In this document: positions 1 through 13,200 of the stretch, piece after piece
Layout: every line of letters begins with the position of its first letter
Numbering within the stretch: position 1 is the stretch's first letter
NCBI GenBank assembly: GCA_914767715.1
Contig: OU612066.1
Coordinates: forward strand, 38,970,283 to 39,034,282
Origin: Membranipora membranacea
Taxonomy: Eukaryota; Bryozoa; Gymnolaemata; Cheilostomatida; Membraniporidae
Length of the DNA: 64,000 nucleotides
Reading direction: 5' to 3'
Position numbers and translations under genes: made by a program
Notes under the pieces: model-generated
Databases searched by the model: none
The model's input: the letters and a program-made list of their open reading frames with translations, nothing else
What the model was told of the DNA's origin: nothing

Positions 1-1216
1 CTCTGTATCATCCTGTAAGAATCAGGAAACAGGCCTGCTATCCTCACAGAGCGTCAGTTCGGTGTTTCTCTGTCGAAGCCTGTATAATTATTTGTGGGCA
101 GTGTACCGCAGCAGTCATTTTTTTGTGCTTAACATCAGTAGCAGGATTATATGAGAGCGACCCATGGCTCATACGCTACAAAGGTAACATGTCTTCGCTT
201 GTAATCGCATATCGACTCAGCTTTGTACCCATAATGCTTTGGTTGCTGGAAACGCGATACTGACTGACATGTTGTGATATAAACAGCTACAGCCTGAGTA
301 GATGTATTGTAGCCTGAGGATAGAGGTGTTCCCCTTCTGTAGTATTGTCATCATACAATTATATATTGTCCTCATTATAGCCATGGAAGGATGGGAGGTT
401 TTGATTTTGACAATCAATTGCTCTAATGCTTAGTTGGATACATGATGTGTCTGCTGACAGGTATAAAACCAGTGCAGGTCATTGATCTTATCTCTGAAGT
501 CTATTATAAACAGTGCATAGACATATACAATGGATAGCCTGCATGATAAGACACTAGTTAATATCGTAGCTCGTCTCACGTGTTACTGAATTAAGCCTCA
601 CTCTACGCGTGTAAATGATAACTGTATGAACTTTGATGTGACAGCTAACTGATAGCATGTGCTGAGATGGTTCGGTAAAGCTAGCACAACAGGCCTACCG
701 AAAAGTCTTTACACTATGTGTGTGGTTCTCTTCCCGCTGATCCTGTACAAGGTTGTTTTATGACAAAAGTAACTTGTCCATATTTGGTAGCTATTACATC
801 TGTGATCCTCATATTTTACTAACCGATTACTAAGTCCCACAGTTCAGATAAACACATAATCCAGTTATTAGCTCTGGTTTTCATTTTGGGGATCGATAAA
901 GTGGTGTCACCTTTGGGGACTGATCTAGCGGTTTCTCTTTGGGGATTGAGATAGTGGTTTGCTGACTGCTGGCTGTGAAGTACAGTATCTCACCTGTTAA
1001 CCCCCCCCACCCCACCTAACTGTTCATTGTTCTCTAGAGATTGAACCACCTTTCAAGTTGCTTCATACTAGAACTTAGCTTGTTTATAGTCTGTTGGTAA
1101 CAATGAAATGTCACAGACTCTTAGATCTGTCTGAGCCCTCAGACTACCCATACCAGAGTCTGGTACCCCATCGTCGTGTACCTTACTCATATCATGTTAT
1201 GTTTATCTACCACCAG
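1..1216. other. No recognisable gene; probable MROH1 intron
   Basis: I see no exon with family similarity here. The reading frame open just before 1217 has no MROH1 similarity, and the acceptor CAG at 1214-1216 gives the correct phase. The stretch is most simply intron upstream of the first visible MROH1 exon. A missing small 5' exon cannot be excluded. Confidence 0.4.
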
Positions 1217-4200
1217 ACCCTATCTCAGGACCACAGGATAGCCATACTTATAGTGATGGAGAGAATAGTGGTGGAGATGATAGATTATATAGAAGAGGAT
1301 ATCTCTAAAGATCTCATCAAGCAAGCAGCTTCTGAGATGATCTCATCTAAGGTGGGTCACAGGTTGCGGGGTCAGAGGTCGGAGGTCGCAGGGCCTCACT
1401 TTAATTAAATCTCAAACCTTTTGAATCTGGATCATCTTCATAACGCTACAGTGATAAGAAACTATAAGTCAGAACAGACTACCGGTGTCTTATACCTTAC
1501 CCGGGTCGCTGGTAGAGGAATTCAATAGTGGTAATGTGATATAGGGGTCGTACTAACAGCGATCACTTTAACTGCTATTGGTACTGATTATGTGTGTCCC
1601 CTCTGAGTGATCACACATTATTATTGTGCAAAGAGCGGCAACCAACAAGTCAGTTAATTCAACAAATCAGGTGTGAATTGATCTTTATCCTGACTGGATA
1701 TAGGAGGAATAAATTCATTCATTCATTCATCGTTTATTACAGTCTCATATTTGAGAAATATTTTGTTTTCGCTGAGCAATAAAAGTTATGGTGTAAACAT
1801 TAAAAAGTTTTGGTCTGGTTGGTTTTAAAAATTGAAAAAAATATACAGTAAGAATTATCACTAGTTGGCTAAAAAAGTATACTATTTAACATCCGCACAC
1901 AGAGGGATCGGAAACAGTCAGTTCGTATGTTTACCCTCGCTTTGATTGCTCTGTATCGACCAGACGGAAGTTTATCGAATGTAAATACTGGGTCAGCGTG
2001 GTCAGTAGCTACGAGTCTGAGGCATCTTGTTCTCATCACTCTTTCGTATATTGCCTCGATGGTGTCAAACTTGCAGCTACCTAGATAGCCTGCGAGGCTT
2101 ATAACTCTATTGAGCGATTTCCTAGATGACGAGGATAAGTGGCCATATAGAGTGCTAAGGTGGTACAAAAATATACATTCAATAAAAGTAGTATAGCATT
2201 GCATTCTAAGAGGCACAGCTATATGCATTGAATACAGCTTCTTCATGATGTAAAGTCTCTTGCGGGCTTTCTTGATGACTTCGATGGAATTTTCTAGGAG
2301 CTTAAGCTTTTTGTCAATAATAGTGCCTAAGTATTTAAAACTGTCAACCTGCTCTACATTATTACCATTGATAACTAAGCTATCATGTGCAGGATTGTCT
2401 CTAAGATTGCACAATACAAGCACCTTTGTCTTTGACACATTCAAAAATAGATCATTATCATGTCACCAACCAGCCAAGCCAAATCTTGGGCAGCATTACC
2501 CATACATGAAACATCACTTCTCGACAAAAGCTCAATCAATACTGTGTCGTCAGCATATTTAATCAAATGAAAGTTACCAGAGCTAGGCTTAGGCATATGC
2601 TGTACATATATTGAAAAAAGAAGGGGACTGATAACACAACCTTGTGGAGTTCTGACAGAGGTAGTTAGTGCAGATGCAAATATGTTGGTCATGACATGAC
2701 ATTGTGTGCTATAGAAAGATGAAAAAGCCTCAATGCTCTCAATGAAAACAAGCAGCCGAAACAACTGATATCTAACATCCATAACAAGTCATTTGTGTCC
2801 AGTCAATCATACATATGCCTATGTAGGTGTTGCCTATTATTGTCTAGATTAAGTTAGATCCTCTCTGGGACACTCTGCCTGCATACTATATGCTCCCCTT
2901 CCACTAGTCACATTGGAGGGGGAGCAACTCTATACTTGGTCTACTATAGTCCTATAGACTGACATCCTCTCTGTTTCTCTGTAACAGGACGTGATACCCG
3001 AGTGGCAGACCGCTGCCAGTAATCTACTAGTCGCTGCCGGACACAAATATACTAATATAGTGATGGAGGAGCTGACTCTACACTTCCAGCCTGGAGTTCT
3101 GCCTCATTTCTTTGTAGTACAGACTATGGGCAAGCTAGCCCTGGCTAACTGTAAGTACTGACCATAGACTCAATATACTATACTAAGTCTATGGTACTGA
3201 CTCAATAGAATCTACTGTCTGAGCTTGCAGATGTAGATGTAGGTGACTTAGGCTAATAACAGCCTCATCCCCTCCCCCCACCGCGCATTCCTAAAAAGAT
3301 CAGCTAGCATAAACAGCTCAGATGACGCATATTTATTACATACATATATATAATATAAATATGCTGTTACTCAATGGAATCTCACAACATCAATGTACCT
3401 AAAGTCACCCAAAGTCAATTGGCGAAATGTGATTGGCAAAACATAGCATTGGCAAAATTCACATTGTCGAATTATCTGTGAAATGTAGGCAAAATGTCTG
3501 CTCCATTTTGTTGCCTATGTTTCACATGTCTGCCACCCATTTAGAGCGGTTTTATTAATTGACATATTACTTATTGTTGCAGCTTATGGTATGGTACCAT
3601 TCATTAATGTAGTACTGGGTACTATGCTTCCAATGCTTGGTCTGGCTAAACATGATAATATAAGATGGGTCTTCTCATACAGTAAGTCAAACAATATTTC
3701 TATAATGAAATTAATGTTGAACTTTGCAGTAGGATATGATCTCACTGGGAGTTACAGAATATGTGTATTGTGGTATACTCAGTATACTCCTCAAGATAAC
3801 CATAATGTTTAACAGCTGCACAGAGGTAGATTAACGCACTGTGAGGTGTCCTTCAATCACCTCTGTGTAACATGATCTTGTAGTAGACCCATTATACCTA
3901 GTCAGCAGGTTAGTAGGACCCACCCTCCCATTGTATCAGTAACAAACCAAATACCTGATTTCTATTTGCAGCTTTATCAAAGTTTGCAGAGTCTATAATA
4001 TACTATGTAGAGAATATAGACCAAGCACCTGATAAGAATGTCACCGTACAAGTTTTCTCTAATGAGTTCTACTCAGCCTATGATATGCTGTTTAGCCTGT
4101 GGTTACCTCAGGCTAAGGATCATAAGGTATGTTACAGTGATGGGGGCGTCATGATATATTATGAGGGTATGACTTGATATCCGTTGGGAAAACAGGCCAC

Positions 4201-7200
4201 AGAAGCATGTTGGGAAATTGTTAACAGGCAACCTTCTGTCTGTCCAGAAAATTTCAAATTGTTTTTTTTGTGCATACGGACAAAATTACAAAAAATAGCA
4301 ATGAGATTCTTAGCATTGTGATAAAACATCATTATGCATATAATGCTCACAAAATATTCACAATTGCCATTAAAGGTCTGTCGTAGACAATGGGTTTAAT
4401 TGGCTCTATCATGTATGGTATATGTAAGTGGTGTATATATTACACTATCATGTATGGTATATGTAAGTGGTGTATATATTACAACCTGAGCTCTTTTTTT
4501 GCATATTCAGCTATCAGTTTGTAGATAGTGTGTGTACTGTACTGTAATCGTACTGTAATGGCACTCTGACTTGTGTTTGTAGTGTCTGTGTGTCTGTACT
4601 GTAATGGCACTCTGACTTGTGTTTGTAGTGTATGTGTGTCTGTACTGTAATGGCACTCTGACTTGTGTTTGTAGTGTATGTGTGTCTGTACTGTAATGGT
4701 ATTCTGACTTGTGTTTGTAGTGTATGTGTGTCTGTACTGTAATGGCACTCTGACTTGTGTTTGTAGTGTATGTGTGTCTGTACTGTAATGGCACTCTGAC
4801 TTGTGTTTGTAGTGTATGTGTGTCTGTACTGTAATGGTATTCTGACTTGTGTTTGTAGTGTATGTGTGTCTGTACTGTAATGGCACTCTGACTTGTGTTT
4901 GTAGTGTATGTGTGTCTGTACTGTAATGGTATTCTGACTTGTGTTTGTAGTGTCTGTGTGTCTGTACTGTAATGGCACTCTGACTTGTGTTTGTAGTGTA
5001 TGTGTGTCTGTACTGTAATGGTATTCTGACTTGTGTTTGTAGTTGAGGATAGCAGTGATAAGAGCCGTAGGACAGATAAGTTATATTATACACCCTGATA
5101 AGCTAACAGAACAGCTCCCTAAACTACTGACCGGTATAATATCTCTGTATAAGAAACAGTCTGATCAGCTACCCATCACCGAGGTAACGGCGTCAATACA
5201 AACTCGGCTATGTGCAGATAAAAAATGACTTGTGAAAGACATCTCAAAGAATAAACAGCCCATAGCTTAGGATATCAATTTATAGTTTTACCCTATATAA
5301 TTACCCATACCATCTCTTTACTATATCTTAAAGATCTATTACATGCACTGCAGGTGTTAAGTTTTATGCGCAGATGATAAGATCACTTGCCTTTCATGAT
5401 GCGGAAGTATGGTATCCTTCGTTTTAGTTCCGCTGACCGACAACCAGAGTATTTGCCATGTTTGTGCTTATACCTCCATTAAAGCACAATTTTCTTCAAG
5501 CAGGACATTTAACCAGCGACTTTAATTCACTTTACAGAGCCTCTGTATGGTGTTAGACGCAGCTACTAAATCAGAGACTCGTACACTCGACGCACAGCTC
5601 GATTCTCTCATGAATCAGTTACACTCCCTTATCTGTCAGCCTGTAGACTACTCTAATAATGATCAGGTCAAGAATCAGAACGAGCTCCTCCGCTGCTTCG
5701 CTATGCTTAGTAAGTCACTTATACTGACTCACAGATGGAAATGTGTGGGTTTAAATTCTCTCAAGGTGAGAGATTTTTTATTCAGGTGTAAGACACGAGA
5801 TTTATTCGAATGACACAAAATCCTCAGTTTTTCTCACTGAGTGGAAGACCATGATTTTGTAGGTATATTTGTTGGAGGACCATGATATGGTCGATCTCTA
5901 AGCTATCATTGGATGTAGTTTCTATTTATATAATCTTCAGATCGCTGCTACTCTGACAAGGTAGTGGCTAATCTACTGCTAAGATTAGAGCAGAAGGTGG
6001 AGACAACTCGTATCGGATCTCTACATATCATCAGACATCTAGTGAATAGCGGAGGTCCTCAGATGGAAGTGAAGAAAGCCCTTGTAATATCCGGACTGAG
6101 AATACTCATACAGGAACCCAGTCTAAAGGTAAAACTGCTGGGATATAACAGTGAGAGAACACATGGACAAGGCGGGATATTATAATGACTGTTATATTGT
6201 TGCTCTGCTTTATATTATACTATTCTGTATATATTATACTATTTTGTATATATTATACTATTTTGTATATATTATACTATTCTGTATATATTATATGATT
6301 CTGTATATATTATACTATTCTGTATATATTATATTATTATGTATATATTATACTATTCTGTATATATTATACTATTATGTATATATTATACTATTCTGTA
6401 TATATTATACTATTCTGTATATATTATACTATTATATATATATTACACTATTATATATATTATACTATTATATATATTATACTATTCTGTATGAAAGGAC
6501 ATATAATTATTCCATCTTTCTAATCGAACAACTTATTCTTCATTTTCCATCGATGTTCATTTTAAGAGTAATAGTACCAAACCCTTACCACAGTCGCACA
6601 AGGGGAATCAATCTTGGTCCCTGTCAGTGATATTGTTGCATCACTTTCTATTCTTGTGACAGGTACGGAAGGTATTCGCTCAGACAATCATAGCTATGGC
6701 TCATCATGGATACCTTGAGTTAGAAGGAGGTGAACTTATGGTCGAGTTTATTGTCAGACAATGTGCTCTTATGGATATGGTCAGTCAAATTTATACTTCA
6801 CTTTACATTACTGCTCTTTTGTTGCTAATCATTTATCTTACCAACAACCAGCGCCTTACACATACAGTCTCTCTGGTTTTCTTCCTTACACATACAGCCT
6901 CTCTGGTTTTCTTACCAGCGCCTTACACATACAGTCTCTCTGGTTTTCTTCCTTACACATACAGCCTCTCTGGTTTTCTTACCAGCGCCTTACACATACA
7001 GTCTCTCTGGGTTTCTTACCAGCGCCTTACACATACAGCCTCTCTGGTTTTCATACCAGCGCCTTACACATACAGTATCTCTGGTTTTCTTACCAGCGCC
7101 TTACACATACAGTCTCTCTGGGTTTCTTACCAGCGCCTTACACATACAGCCTCTCTGGTTTTCTTACCAGCGCCTTACACATACAGCCTCTCTGGTTTTC

Positions 7201-10200
7201 TTAACTTGGTACATCGTTTTCCTTAGAGATATGACAGGACACACTGATTATTTATCGGCCATGTTTGATGTGTCTCTTGTGTTTCAGGTACAGCAGAAGA
7301 AGAGTCCAGCAGATGCAGACTTTGTATCTAACTCAGCTCTGAGGAGTATGTGTGAGAGCGTTCTACAACTCGTCACTACAACTATAGACATCATGGAGGG
7401 AGTGAGTAACTACTACTGAGTGTTACACTGAGTCATCACTCTATACTACTGAGTGTTACACTGAGTCATCACTCTATACTACTGAGTGTTACACTGAGTC
7501 ATCACTCTATACTACTGAGTATTACACTGAGTCATCACTCTACACTACTGAGTGTTACACTGAGTCATCACTCTATACTACTGAGTGTTACACTGAGTCA
7601 TCACTCTATACTACTGAGTGTTACACTGAGTCATCACTCTATACTACTGAGTGTTACACTGAGTCATCAATCTATACTACTGAGTGTTACACTGAGTCAT
7701 CACTCTATACTACTGAGTGTTACACTGAGTCATCACTCTATACTACTGAGTATTACACTAAGTCATCACTCTATACTACTGAGTGTTACACTGAGTCATC
7801 AATCCATACTACTGAGTGTTACACTGAGTCATCACTCTATACTACTGAGTATTACACTGAGTCACCATTCTGTACTGCAGAGTACCCAGTAGCGCGAGGG
7901 GGAGATAACATCCTTACTACCAAAAATAATAAATCAAACTTTGCCATGATTTTATTACTGCTACTCAGGAAAATTTGATTGCTGATAAGATATGAGTCAG
8001 GAATATTAGAGTGACTGCTTAAACATATCTGCACATTAACCTATAAATCTATTTCATTTTCTCCCACAGGTGTTGTGGCCATATTTGTTAGAATTTTTAA
8101 TACCAGTGACATACACTGAATCATTCGGAGTTGTCTGCAAGAACCTCGCTGCTCTGGGTGAGAAGAAAAAACAAGCAGACGATGCAGACTTCCTCATAGA
8201 TTACGAAGATGAACGTAAGTCATAGAACCGGTCAATCATTCTGGTTTTTTAACCAAGAAAGTGATAGATGGCTGTGGTTGTAGTTTTTAATATTTGTTAT
8301 CAATTATTCACTGTGGTAGTCCATCACACAAACCTTTCACAATTGTAAGCACAGTGAAAGACAAACGAGAGGAGGAATTAATTAATATTGTCGTAAGGAA
8401 ATACGAGTTGTCTCCCCTTTGACATTAAGCAGACAACTTCCACTTCTTATGAGTTGAATTAAAGATTCTATTGTGATAGTTACTCTGATTTCATTACATC
8501 TGGTAAATACATGTGACTGTTTTGTTATATGTTTAGCTAACCTTCCCTCTCGTGAGGCGATGATAGCCCGTCTCTTTGTAATGGCTGGAGTTCCTCAGAG
8601 CGGCAGACAGAGAGGTGAACATGTACTTAGGGCTATGTTAGCCTTAGTTAGAAATCTACAGGAGGATCTTGTACCAGTCTGGGAAGACGTCGTCCCTAAA
8701 CTTCTCACTAAACTTGAAGGTCAGAGATTCATCTAGTCTCATTAACAATATTAGTATTATCATTATTGTACACAATATTACTGTGTTACACCTAGTCCGT
8801 TCAATAATAGCTGACAGATCTCACATCCATTCTAAGTAAGTAAGTAAGCGCGTAACCATGCGTGCTCGCATAAGTGAAGCTGAATGTGTATTCTCTGTGT
8901 AGGTCAAAGGGCATGGTTGGAAAGCCATACCATAGTTCTGCTGTCTCTAATAATATATCTGTACTAGCTGTAACTTCCGAGTATAACTTGTACATCCGAT
9001 AAGTTTTTGACAGTACCAGATAATCCCTCTAGTTTTGTGTATGATGGATACTTTGTTTTATAGAACTAGAAGATGAAGATGAGTTTAACCAGAAGAGATG
9101 GGATGATCTTCTCCTTAGGGTGGGTGTGTTTAGGTCGTTCTGAGAGTGGGCTCGTGTATAATATGACTATGATATTCATAATTTAGTCTGGCAAAGACTA
9201 ACTGAAGCATACAGTATCACTGTTAAGGTCGAATAAGTTTTAAATTTACTGTAATACTGAGGTTAATTCTGATGTAAAATCTCAAATCAATCACAGAAAT
9301 AAGAATAGCGATAATATATGATACATCAGATATATTCATATATAGATATAGTTATTTATGTTTATGGTCAAATCACAGCAGTTTTAAAACTATATTGTGA
9401 GTATATCTAGGTCTGATTTGCCAGAGGTAAATACCTTATATTATTTTATTGCATATCTGATAATAAGGTACTTATCATACTGAGCATATTTCTGAAGCAC
9501 ACAGACTAAAATCTATAGTTTGCTCTCACTACCGAGAAAGTTCCTAAAGTAACAATCACTATTACACATTAGTTAATATTCTCATACTAATATTCATGTT
9601 ATGTTTTATGACATGCCTGTCTGTATTTTGATATTACAGTTATTATCCTCCTCACTTAACACTGTAGACGATGAGAAGTGGGTACTAGATCTGGGTCAGG
9701 CCTTCGGCTCACAGATAGATCTATATAAGGAGTACCCTGCTGAGAAGGTAAGTGTCTTAGTGATCTATAACTAACACTGTAGACGATGAGAAGTGGGTAC
9801 TAGATCTGGGTCAGGCCTTCGGCTCACAGATAGATCTATATAAGGAGTACCCTGCTGAGAAGGTAAGTGTCTTAGTCATCTATAACTAACACTGTAGACG
9901 ATGAGAAGTGGGTACTAGATCTGGGTCAGGCCTTCGGCTCACAGATAGATCTATATAAGGAGTACCCTGCTGAGAAGGTAAGTGTCTTAGTGATCTATAA
10001 CTAACACTGTAGACGATGAGAAGTGGGTACTAGATCTGGGTCAGGCCTTCGGCTCACAGATAGATCTATATAAGGAGTACCCTGCTGAGAAGGTAAGTGT
10101 CTTAGTGATCTATAACTAACACTGTAGACGATGAGAAGTGGGTACTAGATCTGGGTCAGGCCTTCGGCTCACAGATAGATCTATATAAGGAGTACCCTGC

Positions 10201-13200
10201 TGAGAAGGTAAGTGTCTTAGTGATCTATAACTAACACTGTAGACGATGAGAAGTGGGTACTAGTTCTGGGTCAGGCCTTCGGCTCACAGATAGATCTATA
10301 TAAGGAGTACCCTGCTGAGAAGGTAAGTGTCTTAGTGATCTATAACTAACACTGTAGACGATGAGAAGTGGGTACTAGATCTGGGTTAGGCCTTCGGCTC
10401 ACAGATAGATCTATATAAGGAGTACCCTGCTGAGAAGGTAAGTGTCTTAGCCATCTATAACTAACTATCTTTATCCAGTTATAAGCCTTTGTGTTGCCTT
10501 TGAGTTTCTAGTAGCAGGTCTAGGTTAGCGTGGATCTTTACATTAAACACTATATGTCTGTTTCGTATTTACAAAATCAGCTCACAATATGAAACTCCCC
10601 TCTGCTTCCTCATAAAAGAGCAGCCTCGAATGAGCCCAGATCAAAGGTTATATGGGCCTGTTAAATATGACCATCTGAGAGCCCTAGTGTGTAGGCAAAT
10701 ATTATATGCAGATAGATATGTTAGTGGTATGTGAATAAGGATTCAAGTTTCTTGGCTTCTTAATTCTATCATTGGTAAGTACAGTGGTGTCTATTCTGTT
10801 ATATAACAAGAAATCCTATTATATATATTGGTGTTGTAGAATTTTTGCTATAAATGTCTCGGAGTTGTGATGAGAAAAGCAACACAGAAGGAGTTCTTAC
10901 AAGCTCACACAGACCTCATGTTCCAGAAGATTAATCATCAGAATCATGTAAGTGGGATTGGAGGAGTGGGGCAGGGATTGTTTGTTTGCTTAGCACAGGG
11001 GATTTGTCAGTGTCTCAAACTCCCTTATCTAAGCAAATAGTAAAATGCTTGTTTACCAACTGTAAAACAGCCCCTCCTCCCCTAAGGTTATAACTAGCAT
11101 TTTGCCCACTATTTCTTGGAGTTATCCTACCGCGACAATCTGGAGAATGGACAACTCCAAAAATAACTTCAATTCTTACAATGATAACTATCACACTTAG
11201 ACAACTCCATGTTGCCAGAAAATTGTTATTTTAGATTTGTGTCAGCTCCCTCTACACCCTTATGAGATTCAGTTGACTGACTACCATTGTAAAATTAAAA
11301 AATTACACAGTGCCTCTGTCACTGATAAACTGCTTTTCGCTTTTCTATTTGTTTTGCTAACCTCACTATGTGTCATTTTTGGCAAAGTAAGCATTTTAAT
11401 TTTGAGAGAGGAACCAGGCTTTGGTCTTTTCTCTTATATTAGTATATTTTAATCTCTTTGAGTTTGACCCATATATCATTAAAACCAGTCATATATTGTT
11501 ATCAAACCAGTTTGTCAAAGTTTTTTCCCGTTACAATTTCATTCATATTATCTGTACACATGTTTACTTACAGATAGAACAGGAAGGGTTAGCTGTAGGT
11601 TTAGGATTTGCCGGAGCAGCTCACTTTGATATGGTACTAACTAAACTAGAACAGATGATAAAACACGACGGCAGTAAGAAGTCTGGTGGTATTATCGGCT
11701 TCCTCAAGGTCTGTATACACAGGAGATGTGTGATTAGTGAAGCTTGTTACAGATACTCAAAATAATACACACAGCAGCAGCAGAGGCTTCTAAATTGTCT
11801 CTTGGGGTGTCTTGCTGTCAAATCGATCAGCATCATGTAGCGTGGCTGGCTGATGTCCCACAGGCTCTAACCGCCTCTCCATCTATCCATTCTCTTTGCT
11901 CTTTGTAGGATAAAGTGAACACAGACAATGCAGATAACATACATTGTAAGCAGACTATTATGTTAGCTTATGGGTACGTCACCCTATACGCCCCTATTAC
12001 TCTGGTCACATCGAGAATTGAGGCTGTCGTATTCAGGAATATATCACCTAGCTTTGCCATACAAAAGGTATCTGCCTCTGGATGTTTACTGTGTTTGTGT
12101 TACTGTGTTCTATGTGGCATAAGTTTGTGGATCGTTGGGCACTTGTGTGTTGGAGATTTATTCGGCTCTTGAGAAATGAGTCAATCTGCCATAAGCAAAT
12201 TATTGGGGTTTTTTTCTAAACAAAATAATTATGGGTCAAATCTCTGGTAGTTGATAGACCACTGTGTGAATATCACTACCTTCACTGGGGTGTGTTCTCA
12301 CTACAGTGAGAATACAATTATACACTACAACTGACATACAAACTCAGGCAAACAGATCTATAACCTTTTGTGTCTGTAAGGCATAATATTTTTTCTGTCT
12401 TTGCGAAATTTTAATAGAAAAAAGAATACAATCCGTTTTGTATTTGATTTTTACTGATGAGATCCATCCAATCTAAGTTTTATCCTCCTCCTCCGTGTTT
12501 TATAGGATTCACAATTAAAGAAGAACTTGATAAACTCGATAGAGTTGATAGCGAAATCACTGGATCCAGTTCATCTACAGAAACAGCATGAGCTGACTCA
12601 GAGACCAGAGCTTATTAATTATCTACTGGTGAGTCTGTCTGTTCAGGAGCTGAGCGGGTTTATCTACTGTCCAGATGTAACTGTGTTTATAATTGTGTCT
12701 AATCACATGAGCAGTGATAAATGTTGGTAGAAATAAAATGTGGCTTATTAGTGAATATCGCAAACAAATACACTTGTAGCCTTTAGCTTAGGAGTCCTAA
12801 TCACTTGTTTTACCTTTTCATGGCAATAATTTATATGCGTTTTATATGGGCCTATTTAGGAGTTGTCCATTCATTGATGTTGGAATGATAACTCCCATAT
12901 TCAGTTCATGTTTTACAATTATTCTATGCACAACATATAAAGTATGTTTCATAGCTTTATGGCGCGTGTTTTATTCCCATTTTTAGACATGCATTAGAAG
13001 TGAATCCACGGAGAGGCTATCAGGGAAGATTCGTATCGCAGCTTTTGATGCCTCGGCAGCCTTAGTGTATCCTTTTCAATCTGCTGTTTTACTGTCGGTT
13101 TCTTTGCTTTTCATTTTGAAGGCAAATAAGTTATTCTTGATAATTACGTTGAACACTCCGGAAATTAAAGTCAGCCACCAAAACTTTGACAGTTGACACA

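Noticed and set aside
1094-1216. Open frame upstream of the first MROH1 exon as part of the protein
   Set aside because: It shows no family similarity, and the acceptor at 1214-1216 gives the expected exon start.
4479-5093. Minus-strand 204-residue and overlapping frames
   Set aside because: They translate the 46-bp minisatellite in several phases. The peptide is a simple repeat, and the array is an MROH1 intron on the other strand.
6151-7226. Plus-strand frames of 147-176 residues rich in Tyr/Ile or in SLSGFL repeats
   Set aside because: They run through intronic minisatellites; only the short flanking parts are MROH1 exon.
7412-10462. CRISPR-like regular repeats
   Set aside because: The copies are contiguous with no unique spacers, and the context is a split eukaryotic gene.
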